Assembly (NCBI RefSeq): GCF_024213665.1
Contig: NZ_JANAVP010000023.1
Coordinates: 19,728 to 83,727, forward strand
Direction of reading: 5' to 3'
Source: Streptomyces sp. A3M-1-3
GTDB taxonomy: Bacteria > Actinomycetota > Actinomycetes > Streptomycetales > Streptomycetaceae
Length of the DNA: 64,000 nucleotides
Each line of letters starts with the position of its first letter. The stretch's first letter is position 1. A program made the position numbers and the translations under genes. Positions 42,668 through 50,939 of this stretch are shown here, piece after piece. The notes beneath the pieces were generated by a model. It made no database searches, was not told the DNA's origin, and saw only the letters and a program-made list of their open reading frames with translations.

Positions 42668-43122
42668 ATGACGGGCGCGCCGCCGCGTGGACTTGAGGAG
42701 AGGCTGCGGGACACTCGCGCGAAACTGGAGAGCGACGTCGATCTCTGGGTCGCGACGTCGGGCTCCCCGGGCGGCGTCCACCTCATCCCGCTCTCGTACC
42801 TCTGGGACGGGACCGCGTTCCTCATCTCGACGCGCGCGCCTCGGTCACCGGTCGCAACCTGCTGGCGGACGGCCGGGTGCGACTCAGCCTCGGGCCGACC
42901 CGCGACGTCGTCGTCGTCGACGGCACAGCCGAGCCGGTGGATATCGCCGACCTCGCCCCTGAGACGGGCGACGCGTTCGCGACCAAGACCGGTTCCGACC
43001 CGCGCGAGCTCGACGAGCCCTACCAGTACTTCCTGATCCGGCCGCGGCGCATCCAGGCCTGGCGTGAGGCGAACGAGCTGCGGGGACGCGACCTCATGCG
43101 CGACGGCCGCTGGCTCGGCTGA
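42668..43122 (+). pseudogene. PPOX-type flavin/F420-dependent oxidoreductase, frameshifted
   Basis: ATG at 42668 with GGAGGAAG upstream starts a frame that reads LEERLRDTRAKLESDVDLWV, then VHLIPLSYLWDGTAFLIST. At about 42838 it must shift by one base to continue as ASVTGRNLLADGRVRLSLGP, TRDVVVVDGT and, at the end, QAWREANELRGRDLMRDGRW. A single missing G in the GCGCGCGCC run explains it. The rest looks intact, so the break is recent or a sequencing error. PPOX-family enzymes use FMN or F420. Confidence 0.75.
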
Positions 43123-43179
43123 CCGCCGCACTGGAACACACCGGGCCCCACCCGGCGAGCGGTGCGGCTGAGGCCGCTG

Positions 43180-43494
43180 TCACGGATCGGAGCAGTGAAA
43201 TTGGACTGGCGTCTTCCGGCGCTGCTGGAAGGGCGCGTAGGACGCCCTCCAGGACCCGGCCGGCCTGATCCGGGACGCGACCCAGAGCATGCCATCCGCG
43301 GACAGTCGCGATCGCGGCCGTCCCGTCCCGGCGTACGTCCGCTGCCAAGCCACCGAGCCCGATATACCGACCACCGTCACGACTGTCTCTAGAGGGGTTG
43401 GCCCGTAACTGGTTACGTACAGCGGGCCGGACGGATCGGGCGCGGCCACAGACCAGACCTGGCCTGGCATGGTGATGCGCGACGAGAGAGTCAT
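43180..43494 (-). pseudogene. Possible N-terminal fragment of a beta-propeller-like gene
   Basis: A 104-codon minus-strand frame starts with ATG at 43494 after a weak AGGA. It reads WSVAAPDPSGPLYVTSYGPT and WQRTYAGTGRPRSRLSADG, LWVASR, with high GC at third positions for about 80 codons, then loses coherence. The pattern resembles a propeller blade. No other part is present. Low certainty. Confidence 0.3.
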
Positions 43495-43681
43495 GCGTTC
43501 GCATCCTGCCGCATGCCACCGCCCCTGTCAGCGGCGTGATCAACGATCAAGGGCCAACCGCTTCGGCTGATCAGTTCGGCCGGGAGCCGCAGCCTCACGG
43601 CTCTCACCCAGCCCGCATCCGTCATCGCCGGCCAACGATGAGCGCCGGGGTGCAACCGGTTGAAGCGACGCCCGACCGAGA

Positions 43682-43732
43682 TGCAACCGTTGGGTTGCAC
43701 CTAAATGCTTGCTGTGCAACCCTGGAGTTGCA
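43682..43732. promoter_or_regulatory. ArsR-type operators upstream of the SRPBCC-ArsR operon
   Basis: Two inverted repeats: TGCAACC-GTTG-GGTTGCA (43682-43699, perfect 7-bp arms) and TGCAAC-CCTGGA-GTTGCA (43715-43732, 6-bp arms), about 32 to 80 bases upstream of the first start codon. They are natural sites for the ArsR regulator encoded second in the operon. Confidence 0.65.
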
Positions 43733-43763
43733 ATTCAATGGCGGCGATGAACGGAGTCACCTC

Positions 43764-44210
43764 ATGAGCGAGGACCGGATCGAACGCGAAACCCTGATCG
43801 CGGCACCCCTGGAGCGGGTCTGGTCGCTGGTGGCCCAACCTGGGTTCTGGGTGGCCGACAAGGCGAGCCTGCCTGGCACCGTGGCCAAAGAAGGTGAGTC
43901 GATGGTGGCGAAAAACGCCGAGCACGGCGACTTCCCGGTACGTGTGGAGAAGGTCGAGCCGCCGACGTACCTGGCGTACCGCTGGACCAGCGCGTTCCCC
44001 GGAGATGAGCTGCGCGAGGACAACAGCACCCTCGTGGAGTTCACGTTGACCCCGGAAGGCGACCAGACGCGGCTGCGCGTCGTCGAGAGCGGGTTCGCGG
44101 CGCTGGCCGGGTCCGAGGAACTGCGCAGTCAGAACCTGAAGGACCACAGCGAAGGCTGGCCCCTGGAGCTCGACGCGCTCAAGAAGCGCGCCGAACAGCC
44201 CTCCACGTGA
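43764..44210 (+). CDS. SRPBCC/AHSA1-family protein
   Basis: A 148-residue START-like (SRPBCC) protein (IERETLIAAPLERVWSLVAQ, VEPPTYLAYRWTSAF, SEGWPLELDALKKRAE). ATG at 43764 behind GGAG; the longer upstream frame crosses the operator. Such proteins commonly form operons with ArsR regulators, as here (GTGA overlap). Probably binds a hydrophobic ligand. Confidence 0.87.
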   Translation: MSEDRIERETLIAAPLERVWSLVAQPGFWVADKASLPGTVAKEGESMVAKNAEHGDFPVRVEKVEPPTYLAYRWTSAFPGDELREDNSTLVEFTLTPEGDQTRLRVVESGFAALAGSEELRSQNLKDHSEGWPLELDALKKRAEQPST

Positions 44211-44575
44211 CGGAAGAACGTCCTGGCGCCGCCGAGGTCGTCGACAGAGTCCTCGGCGCGCTGGCCGACCCGACGCGACGTCAGCTGCTTGATCTGCTCG
44301 CCGCACAGGGCCAGGCCACCGCGACGACACTCGCGGAACGACTTCCCGTCTCGCGGCAGGCGGTGGTCAAGCACCTCACCGTCCTGGACGCCGCCGGGCT
44401 GGTTTCCGGCACCCGGGTCGGACGCGAGGTGCGGTACGCGGTGCGGCCCGCGGCGTTGAACGCGACGGCGCGGTGGATGTCCGCGCTCGCGGCCGACTGG
44501 GACCGGCGGTTGGCGAACATCAAACGCGTCGCTGAGGCAGCGGAGCGAGATTCGCGCTCGACACGACCTGACTGA
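44207..44575 (+). CDS. ArsR-family winged-helix regulator
   Basis: A 122-residue regulator (VLGALADPTRRQLLDLLAAQ, ERLPVSRQAVVKHLTVLDAA, GLVSGTRVGREVRY). No metal-binding Cys pair is present, so it belongs to the non-metal subgroup paired with SRPBCC proteins. GTG start overlaps the upstream TGA by 4 bases. It should autoregulate through the TGCAAC repeats upstream. Confidence 0.9.
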   Translation: MTEERPGAAEVVDRVLGALADPTRRQLLDLLAAQGQATATTLAERLPVSRQAVVKHLTVLDAAGLVSGTRVGREVRYAVRPAALNATARWMSALAADWDRRLANIKRVAEAAERDSRSTRPD

Positions 44576-44588
44576 AAGGAAGCACGTT

Positions 44589-45071
44589 ATGGACACGACA
44601 GCACTTCGCAGCGCCTACGACAGGTTGTTCGATGTGGCGGCCATCCCCGACCTCGGCGACGCCGACGACGGAGGATGGAACGCCGACCAGATATTGGCTC
44701 ATCTCCTCAGCGTCGACGCAGCGATCGCAGCGGTTGCTCTTGGTGTCGTCGCCGGCTCGCGGCCCACCTTCGACAACCGGATCTCCCTCGACACCTGGAA
44801 TCTTGACCGGATCACCGCCGAGCACGCAGGTAGGGCGGACCTGATTGATCATGTCCGGAGCCAGGCCACCGTCCTGTGTGACATCGCCGATCAGCTCAAC
44901 GAGACAGGCACCTCGGTCCTGGTGCCCTCGCTCCTCCTGTCCAACGACGCACTCGTGCTGGACCAGCCGATTCCGCTTGCAAACCTCATCAATGGCCTCG
45001 CCGAGGACCACGTGCCCGTGCATACGCAACAGCTCCTCGATCTTCGTGTCGCCGTCCCTGGACACGCCTGA
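44589..45071 (+). CDS. DinB-like helical-bundle protein
   Basis: A 160-residue four-helix protein (LRSAYDRLFDVAAIPDLGDA, WNADQILAHLLSVDAAIAAV, LINGLAEDHVPVHTQQLLDL). Conserved His residues at DinB-type metal positions (AHLL and DHVPVHTQQ) are present. Third gene of the SRPBCC-ArsR unit, 13 bases downstream. Possibly a metal- or thiol-dependent transferase. Confidence 0.7.
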   Translation: MDTTALRSAYDRLFDVAAIPDLGDADDGGWNADQILAHLLSVDAAIAAVALGVVAGSRPTFDNRISLDTWNLDRITAEHAGRADLIDHVRSQATVLCDIADQLNETGTSVLVPSLLLSNDALVLDQPIPLANLINGLAEDHVPVHTQQLLDLRVAVPGHA

Positions 45072-45116
45072 AAGGCGGCGAACGACGCCGGCCACGCTAC
45101 GCTCGCCCGTTGCCCT

Positions 45117-45302
45117 GGGGGCAGGGGTGGGAGTGCCCAGGTGGCCGGGCTGGAAGTCGATGCCGAGCCACCGGCACGAGGAGCGGAAATTGTCCGAGAT
45201 GAACACCATGCCGTGATCGCAGACCATCGACTCCGGCACGATCACCGGCCGGGCTGCTGCATGTGCGAGGCGCTCGTCCCGGTCTGCCCGAACGATCCAC
45301 CC
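45117..45302 (-). pseudogene. Transposase/integrase (rve) core fragment
   Basis: Minus-strand frame reads RADRDERLAHAAARPVIVPE, then SMVCDHGMVFISDNFRSSCR and WLGIDFQPGHLGTPTPAP. This matches the DDE integrase core of Mu/IS-type transposases (CDHGxxFxS and LGIxxQPxHxxTPT). Both ends are missing, with an in-frame stop just upstream. A remnant of an insertion sequence. Confidence 0.65.
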
Positions 45303-45464
45303 TCAGCGCTGCCGAGCCCATCGCGCACTCCCGCCACGTCGCAGATGTACGACGTTAGGGACCACGAAAGCGCCAGCGGGGCAGGTTCAGTGAGATAACC
45401 ACCCGAACGAGGCACCTTCCCTGAGACGCAGAAACGGGGGGTCTGATTCTGGTGAGCTCGCGTC

Positions 45465-45575
45465 CTGGAGATGCCCGCCCCCGTCGTGGACGCTCTCGGC
45501 TACCACAACAAGACCACCACCCGCCTGCGCAACCAGACCGGTGGGACGTGGAGCCGATACGCCGCTGGAGATCAC
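45465..45575 (+). pseudogene. Recombinase/integrase C-terminal fragment
   Basis: Reads LEMPAPVVDALGYHNKTTTR, LRNQTGGTWSRYAAGDH. This resembles the C-terminal end (LPAPVVADALGYHxxTTxRL) of recombinase/integrase-associated proteins in Streptomyces accessory DNA. The rest of the gene is absent. Confidence 0.5.
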
Positions 45576-45666
45576 ACACGGTCACCGGCGGTTGGATTCC
45601 ACGGGGGACTGGTGACAGTTGAATGCGAGAGCCCACCAGTAGGCCGTCGCACACTATCGTTGGCTG

Positions 45667-46335
45667 ATGCGCTCCCACCATGTTGACCGCCCAGCCGATC
45701 TCGACGTGGTCCGTGAGTCCTATGACCGCGTGGCCGACAACTACGCCCACATGGTGGTGACGACGGGAGTCGGCGACATCCGCAGTCATCCATGGCTCAA
45801 GGCATCAATCGACGCCTTCGCTGACACCGTGAGCGAGCTTGGGCCTGTCCTCGACGTCGGCTGCGGACCCGGAACGGTGACCGCCTACCTTGCCGAACGC
45901 GGACTCGACGTGTCCGGAGTCGATCTCTCACCCCGCATGATCGAAAACGCGCGCCGTCTTCATCCGCAATGCCGCTTCAGCGTCGCCTCCGCCACCGACC
46001 TCGACTTTGGTGAAGCGTCCCTTGGCGGCGTGCTCGGGTGGTGGTCACTGTTCAACCTCCCCCGTGACGTCCTTCCTCAGGTTCTCGCCCTGTTCGCGCG
46101 CGCCCTGAAGCCAGGCGGACACTTCATCACCGCTACACACGTCGGCGACGAAGACGCGGTGCGCACCGAGGCCTACGGAGGTGTACCCGTTCGTTGGACG
46201 ACACACAAATGGCGGCCGGAACAACTCGTGGACCTGATCGAGCAGGCTGGACTGAGCCCGGTCGCCGAACTTCGGCTCCCTGCAGATGAGCAAAGTGGGC
46301 CAGGTCTGGTCGTCATGGCCAAGCAACCCGGCTGA
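45667..46335 (+). CDS. Class I SAM-dependent methyltransferase
   Basis: A 222-residue methyltransferase. SAM motif I is VLDVGCGPGTVTAYLAERG (near residue 60), then VDLSPRMIENARRLHP, GWWSLFNLPRD and ALKPGGHFITATHVG. Substrate unknown. It is an isolated intact gene amid remnants; ATG at 45667. Confidence 0.87.
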   Translation: MRSHHVDRPADLDVVRESYDRVADNYAHMVVTTGVGDIRSHPWLKASIDAFADTVSELGPVLDVGCGPGTVTAYLAERGLDVSGVDLSPRMIENARRLHPQCRFSVASATDLDFGEASLGGVLGWWSLFNLPRDVLPQVLALFARALKPGGHFITATHVGDEDAVRTEAYGGVPVRWTTHKWRPEQLVDLIEQAGLSPVAELRLPADEQSGPGLVVMAKQPG

Positions 46336-46721
46336 GAATCAGGCGTCGGAAGCGGCACAGGGTCCCGTGCCGGGCAAGGCTCCTCCGGACGGTCGCGGCG
46401 CCGGTAGAAGGTGCTGCCTCTACAAGTCACAGGCGTGGCGACCCTACTGAACTACGACCACACACCGTCACCGGTTGCTCGTTGTCCTCTCGCATCCGAC
46501 CTGGCGCAGAGCGTTGCCGCTGGGCTGCGGTGCGCCGGATTCAGTGAGACGCAGACCACCGGGTCCGTCTCATCGAACTTGTCGTAATCTGCCGAACCGG
46601 CCGGACGGCTCGCCCGTCCCGAGCACCTAATCCGGCGATCTGCGCCACAGCGCCCTGACAGGTCGGGGGCGGTTCTTCGCCTTGGCCCATGGGGACAGAA
46701 CGAGGACACGTTCGCAGCCCC
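46336..46721. other. Noncoding stretch with an insertion-sequence-end-like repeat
   Basis: About 385 bases without a gene. At 46541 ATTCAGTGAGACGCAGAC occurs, followed by an inverted CGTCTCA at 46566. The same TTCAGTGAGACGCAG string recurs near 47350, suggesting relics of one insertion-sequence family. Confidence 0.5.
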
Positions 46722-47156
46722 TCAGTCGAGACAGAACTCGTTGCCCTCGATGTCCTGCATCACGATGCACGACTCGTTGACGCCATCGGCACGCAGTAGT
46801 CGCACGCGTACCGCGCCGAGCGCGACCAGTCGTGCGCACTCGGCCTCAAGTGCGGCGAGGCGCTCTTCACCCACGAGCCCGGTGCCGACCCGCACGTCAA
46901 GATGCAGCCGATTCTTGACGACCTTGCCTTCGGGAACGCGCAGGAACAACAGTCGCGGGCCCACACCTGAGGGATCAATGCAGGCGAACGCTGAACCCTG
47001 ACGCTCAGGCGGCAGCGAGCGATCGAAGTCGTCCCACGTAGCAAACCCCTCCGGTGGCGGCGGTACGACGTACCCCAACACCTCGCACCAGAAACGAGCG
47101 ACGCGCTCAGGTTCTGCGCAGTCGAAGGTGACTTGGAACTGCTTGATCGACGCCAT
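46722..47156 (-). CDS. VOC-family (glyoxalase-like) protein
   Basis: A 144-residue VOC protein (MASIKQFQVTFDCAEPERVA, RFWCEVLGYVVPPPPEG, NRLHLDVRVG, ending IEGNEFCLD). ATG at 47156; an in-frame ATG ten codons upstream has no better signal. Stands alone on the minus strand. Confidence 0.85.
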   Translation of the reverse strand: MASIKQFQVTFDCAEPERVARFWCEVLGYVVPPPPEGFATWDDFDRSLPPERQGSAFACIDPSGVGPRLLFLRVPEGKVVKNRLHLDVRVGTGLVGEERLAALEAECARLVALGAVRVRLLRADGVNESCIVMQDIEGNEFCLD

Positions 47157-47524
47157 CGGCCCACCGTAGTGGTGCGTGCTGTTCACCGAAACCCCGGGGT
47201 GTCACCGCCGCGCGGGTCGAGGTCTCGCGGGACATGAGTAGCGCCAACGGACCAGATCGCCTGAGACGGCGAGCGAATCGGACCAGATCACCTGAGACAG
47301 GGGCCAATTCGCATGAGACGGGACAACGGCAGTCAGTCGCAGAGCAGGTTCAGTGAGACGCAGGCCCGGATCGGATCAGCTTCGGTGAGGTCGGAGCAGG
47401 TCGCCCGAGACAGGACAGAACGGACAAATGTGACACCTATCGTGCTCAGTCTCAACGCGTGAAGTGGCGCACTTTTGCAAGCAGGTGCTTGCAAAAGTTA
47501 GCGGTGGTGTTGCACCATCGGGGC
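47157..47524. other. Boundary of the accessory region with TGAGAC-type repeats
   Basis: Contains CGGACCAGATCGCCTGAGAC and CGGACCAGATCACCTGAGAC (about 47249 and 47279), GCATGAGACGGG, GGTTCAGTGAGACGCAGG and CCCGAGACAGG. The motif array looks like transposase-binding sites or decayed ends of insertion sequences. The XRE operator palindrome begins at 47471. Confidence 0.55.
47471..47498. promoter_or_regulatory. Perfect 13-bp inverted repeat upstream of the XRE regulator
   Basis: Arms ACTTTTGCAAGCA (47471-47483) and TGCTTGCAAAAGT (47486-47498) flank a central GG. The AT-rich palindrome ends 27 bases before the ATG, overlapping where the promoter must be. It is the likely operator of the XRE protein. 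Confidence 0.75.
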
Positions 47525-47956
47525 ATGGCATCACTCAACGTCGGCAATCTCGGTGAGTATCTGCGCGAGCAGCGGCGTACCGCCCAGCTCTCGTTGCGGC
47601 AGCTCGCCGACGCCGCCGGGGTGTCCAATCCGTATCTCAGCCAGATCGAGCGCGGTCTGCGCAAGCCGAGCGCGGACATCCTGCAGCAGCTTGCCAAGGC
47701 GCTGCGGATCTCCGCCGAGACGCTGTACGTGCAGGCCGGGATTCTCGACGAGCGGGACCGGGACGAGGTCGAGACGCGAGCCGTCATACTCGCCGACCCG
47801 ACGATCAACGAGCGGCAGAAACAGGTGCTGCTTCAGATCTACGAGTCCTTCCGCAAGGAGAACGGGCTCGGCACGGATCAGGACGCCGGACGGGACACCG
47901 CCGCTGACGGCCCCCGCACGGCCGACGGCAGTGATGCCGTACCACCCTCAAGCTGA
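47525..47956 (+). CDS. XRE-family transcriptional regulator
   Basis: A 143-residue regulator. The Cro/C1 HTH (residues 8-65) reads LGEYLREQRRTAQLSLRQLA, VSNPYLSQIERGLRKPSADI. A helical region (about 85-120, INERQKQVLLQIYESF) and a disordered tail follow. ATG at 47525. Gene order XRE-HbhA-DUF2516 is the same as Rv0474-hbhA-Rv0476 in M. tuberculosis. Confidence 0.88.
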   Translation: MASLNVGNLGEYLREQRRTAQLSLRQLADAAGVSNPYLSQIERGLRKPSADILQQLAKALRISAETLYVQAGILDERDRDEVETRAVILADPTINERQKQVLLQIYESFRKENGLGTDQDAGRDTAADGPRTADGSDAVPPSS

Positions 47957-47988
47957 ACTCCGAACTGCGATCCGGGAGGACCACAGTC

Positions 47989-48564
47989 ATGGCCATCACC
48001 GATGACCTGCGTAAGACCCTCACCGACCCGACCCCCCTCTACTTCGCCGCCGGTACCGCCGACCTCGCCGTCCAGCAGGCCAAGAAGGTTCCGGCGCTGA
48101 TCGAGAAGATCCAGGCCGAGGCCCCCAGCCGTATCGAGGCCGTACGCAACACCGACCCCAAGGCCGTCCAGGAGAAGGTGACCGCGCAGGCCAAGGAGGC
48201 GCAGGCCACCGTCACGGCCAAGGTCAACGAGGTGTTCGGCACGATCGACACCGACCTGAAGAAGCTGGGCGAGACCGCTCAGGACCTGGCGCTGCGCAGC
48301 GTGGGTGTGGCCGCGGAGTACGCGGTCAAGGCGCGTGAGGCGTACGAGAAGGTCGCCGAGCACGGCGAGCAGACCGTGCGGGCCTGGCGTGGCGAGGCTG
48401 CGGACGAAATCGCCGAGATCGCCGTGGCCGTCGAGCCGGACGCCGAGCCCAAGGCGGAGGACAAGGCCGAGGAGAGGCCGGCCGAGGCCAAGGCCGCGCC
48501 GGCGAAGAAGGCCGCCCCGCGCAAGCCGGTGGCGAAGAAGACCGCGCCGTCGGCTGACAAGTAG
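47989..48564 (+). CDS. HbhA-like heparin-binding hemagglutinin family protein
   Basis: A 191-residue helical protein. The coiled-coil body (residues 15-145, rich in Ala, Glu and Lys; QEKVTAQAKEAQATVTAKVN) is followed by a Lys/Ala/Pro tail (KAAPAKKAAPRKPVAKK) like the heparin-binding tail of mycobacterial HbhA. No signal peptide. GGGAGGA precedes the ATG. In streptomycetes the role is unknown; possibly nucleoid- or membrane-associated. Confidence 0.85.
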   Translation: MAITDDLRKTLTDPTPLYFAAGTADLAVQQAKKVPALIEKIQAEAPSRIEAVRNTDPKAVQEKVTAQAKEAQATVTAKVNEVFGTIDTDLKKLGETAQDLALRSVGVAAEYAVKAREAYEKVAEHGEQTVRAWRGEAADEIAEIAVAVEPDAEPKAEDKAEERPAEAKAAPAKKAAPRKPVAKKTAPSADK

Positions 48565-48583
48565 GCGGCAGCTCGATTTACGT

Positions 48584-48612
48584 GGACCGGGCACCCTGCG
48601 GGTGTCCGGTCC
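48584..48612 (+). terminator. Terminator after the HbhA-like gene
   Basis: A 13-bp stem with one G-U pair (48584-48596 with 48600-48612) and a 3-base loop. Confidence 0.75.
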
Positions 48613-48669
48613 GTTGTCCGGGTACGTTGGCTGCGAGGCGCTTCATTCACTGACTAGGTGGTGCACGGC

Positions 48670-49002
48670 ATGTTGCTCGAGGGTTTCGGCACGCTGCTCT
48701 GGCTGCTCAGCATGGCCATGCTCGCCCTGGCCGTGGTGGCGTTGTTCTTCGCGGCCACGGCGCGTGAGGATGCGTACCGCGCTGCCGACAAGAAGACCAA
48801 GCCGTTCTGGCTGATCATCCTTGGCCTCGCGGTCGTGGTGAATCTGCTGCCGCTGCTGTTCCTGCAGATCGCCGGTCTGATCGCCAGCATCGTCTTCATG
48901 GTCGACGTGCGGCCCGCGCTCAAGCAGGTGTCGGGCGGCGGACCCCGTCGGGGCGGCAGCAGCAGCGACGGGCCGTACGGGCCGTACAACGGCGGACGGT
49001 AG
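48670..49002 (+). CDS. DUF2516 membrane protein
   Basis: A 110-residue protein with two to three hydrophobic helices (LLEGFGTLLWLLSMAMLALA, PFWLIILGLAVVVNLLPLLF, IASIVFMVDVRPAL) and a Gly/Ser/Pro tail. ATG at 48670 is preceded by AGGTGG; GTG at 48658 is an alternative. Conserved neighbour of hbhA in actinobacteria. Function unknown. Confidence 0.85.
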   Translation: MLLEGFGTLLWLLSMAMLALAVVALFFAATAREDAYRAADKKTKPFWLIILGLAVVVNLLPLLFLQIAGLIASIVFMVDVRPALKQVSGGGPRRGGSSSDGPYGPYNGGR

Positions 49003-49022
49003 GACCGAGGCTGCTCGGCTTT

Positions 49023-49051
49023 GGCCGGCGCGCGCCGCCCTCGCGCCGGCC
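49023..49051. terminator. Bidirectional terminator
   Basis: A 10-bp perfect stem (GGCCGGCGCG at 49023-49032 with CGCGCCGGCC at 49042-49051) between two convergent genes. Confidence 0.7.
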
Positions 49052-49067
49052 GGCCCGAGGGTCGCCG

Positions 49068-50381
49068 TCAGAGTCCGCGGGCCAGCAGCAGTACGGCCAC
49101 GTCGTCCGTCAGCTCGCCCCCGTTCAACTCGCGCACCTGCGCCACGGCGGCCTCCAGCAGCTCTTCGCCGCTGAGCCCCTCCATGAGCTGGCGGTTGATC
49201 ATTTCGACCATGCCGTCCTGCCCCAGGCGCTGGGTGCCCGTTCCGACGCGGCCCTCGATCAGGCCGTCCGTGTACATCATCAGGCTCCAGGAGCCGCCCA
49301 GCTCGACCTGGCGGCGCGGCCAGCGGGCGCGCGGCAGCAGGCCGAGGGCGGGGCCGCCGTCCTCGTACGGGAGAAGCTGCGCGGGCCGTCCCGGGCGGGC
49401 TATCAGCGGGGCGGGGTGGCCGGCCAGGCAGAGCCCCGCCCGCCGGCCGTCGGGGGAGATGTCCACCGTGCAGAGGGTCGCGAAGATCTCCTCATTGTCC
49501 CGCTCATGTTCGAGGACCTGCTGCAGGGTGGACAGCAGCTCGTCGCCGCAGAGCCCGGCGAGCGTCAACGCCCGCCAGGCGATACGGAGTTCGACGCCCA
49601 GGGCGGCCTCGTCCGGGCCGTGGCCGCAGACGTCGCCGATCATCGCGTGGACCGTGCCGTCCGGCGTTCGGACGGTGTCGTAGAAGTCGCCGCCGAGCAG
49701 GGCCCTGCTGCGGCCGGGCCGGTAGCGGGCGGCGAAGCGCAGGTCGGAGCCGTGCAGCAGCGGGGTGGGGAGCAGGCCCCGCTCCAGGCGGGCGTTCTCC
49801 TGGGCGCGGAGCCGGGACTCGGCGAGCTTGTACTGCGCGGTGTCGGCGCGCTTGCGCTCCACCGCGAACCGGATGGCGCGGCTGAGCAGCCGCCCGTCGA
49901 GCTCGTCGCGGAAGAGGTAGTCCTGGGCGCCGACGCGCACGGCCTCGGCGGCCCGCTCGGCGTCGGCCTGGCCGGCGAGCGCGAGGACGGCGTGCCGGGG
50001 CGCGATGCGCAGGACGTGCCGGAGGGTGTCCAGCTCGTCTCCGGTGGCTGTGGCGGTGGCGGTGGCGTTGTTGCCGGTTCCGGTTCCGGGGCTCGTTGCG
50101 GTCGCCCTGGTCGGCAGGGTGAGGTCGAGGTCGAGCAGGATGCAGTGGACGTCGTCGGTGAGCAGCCGCTCGGCCTCGGTGAGGTTCCGGGCGGTACGGA
50201 TACGGATCCGCTTGCCCGCGGCGTCGAGCATGTCCGGGACGGTGAAGGTGCCGGCGGGGTCGTCCTCTATCACCAGCAGTGTGAGGCCGGGGTCACTGGT
50301 ACTTCTGGCCTGTGGCGGCAGGCCGGCCTGACCGCTCTCCGCGGCCGGGATGGCCCTCTGCCGCGGTACGGGTACGGGCAT
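49068..50381 (-). CDS. Response regulator with PP2C (RsbU-type) phosphatase output
   Basis: A 437-residue protein. A receiver domain (about 30-170) has Asp in ILLDLDLTLP but with an inserted Thr/Ala-rich segment (ATATATG). A helical linker and a PP2C/SpoIIE phosphatase domain follow (GGDFYDTVRTPDGTVHAMIG, DVCGHGPDEAALGV, YTDGLIEG, LTDDVAVLLL), with the metal-binding Asp residues present. Likely controls an anti-sigma/anti-anti-sigma switch. ATG at 50381 behind AAGGAAAC; an ATG at 50453 is possible. Confidence 0.87.
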   Translation of the reverse strand: MPVPVPRQRAIPAAESGQAGLPPQARSTSDPGLTLLVIEDDPAGTFTVPDMLDAAGKRIRIRTARNLTEAERLLTDDVHCILLDLDLTLPTRATATSPGTGTGNNATATATATGDELDTLRHVLRIAPRHAVLALAGQADAERAAEAVRVGAQDYLFRDELDGRLLSRAIRFAVERKRADTAQYKLAESRLRAQENARLERGLLPTPLLHGSDLRFAARYRPGRSRALLGGDFYDTVRTPDGTVHAMIGDVCGHGPDEAALGVELRIAWRALTLAGLCGDELLSTLQQVLEHERDNEEIFATLCTVDISPDGRRAGLCLAGHPAPLIARPGRPAQLLPYEDGGPALGLLPRARWPRRQVELGGSWSLMMYTDGLIEGRVGTGTQRLGQDGMVEMINRQLMEGLSGEELLEAAVAQVRELNGGELTDDVAVLLLARGL

Positions 50382-50939
50382 CGTCTCGGTTTCCTTCCCT
50401 CCCCCCGAGGGTGCGGCGGAGCGCAGATCCACGTCCCGCCAGACGGGGACCATAGCGTTAGCGGCCGCCGATGCGGAATGGCGAACGAAGATCCGCCCCC
50501 GTCATATGCCGCATCCGCCGGGAAAGGGCGTGCCGGAGGATGACGAACATCACGCGAAAGCCATGATCGTCGGCCCGGCTCGATCCCCGGCCGTCGCCAT
50601 CGGAGCCGGGCCCCTCGCCGCGGCCGCCCTGTCTGGCCGCCCTGTCTGGCCGGGCGGCCCCGGCATCCGGGCCCCGCCGGCGCGATCGGTTCGGCCCAGT
50701 TCGGTCAGGCTCGGGCCCGGCCCCCGCCGGGTCGGCCCCCAGGTTCGATCGCCGGGCGGTGTGTCCCGCCGGTGGCGCGACTCGGCCCCGGGGCCCCGGG
50801 TGCGGCCGTTCCCGGCAGCCCGGCCGGCCCCATGCCCCATCGGCCCAGTTGGGTCAGGCTCGGGGGCAGCCCGGCCCCGGTCTGGCCACCCGGTCAGGGG
50901 ACCCGGCCCGCCCGGCGGCCCCGCGGGCCGCCCCGCCGC
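50382..50939. other. Very G+C-rich intergenic region with direct repeats
   Basis: About 560 bases with no gene. A 25-base direct repeat (TCGGCCCAGTTSGGTCAGGC, then TCGGG) occurs at 50691-50715 and 50840-50864 with one mismatch. A 13-base unit is tandemly doubled at 50626-50651. Numerous GC-rich inverted segments probably terminate transcription from both sides. Confidence 0.6.
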
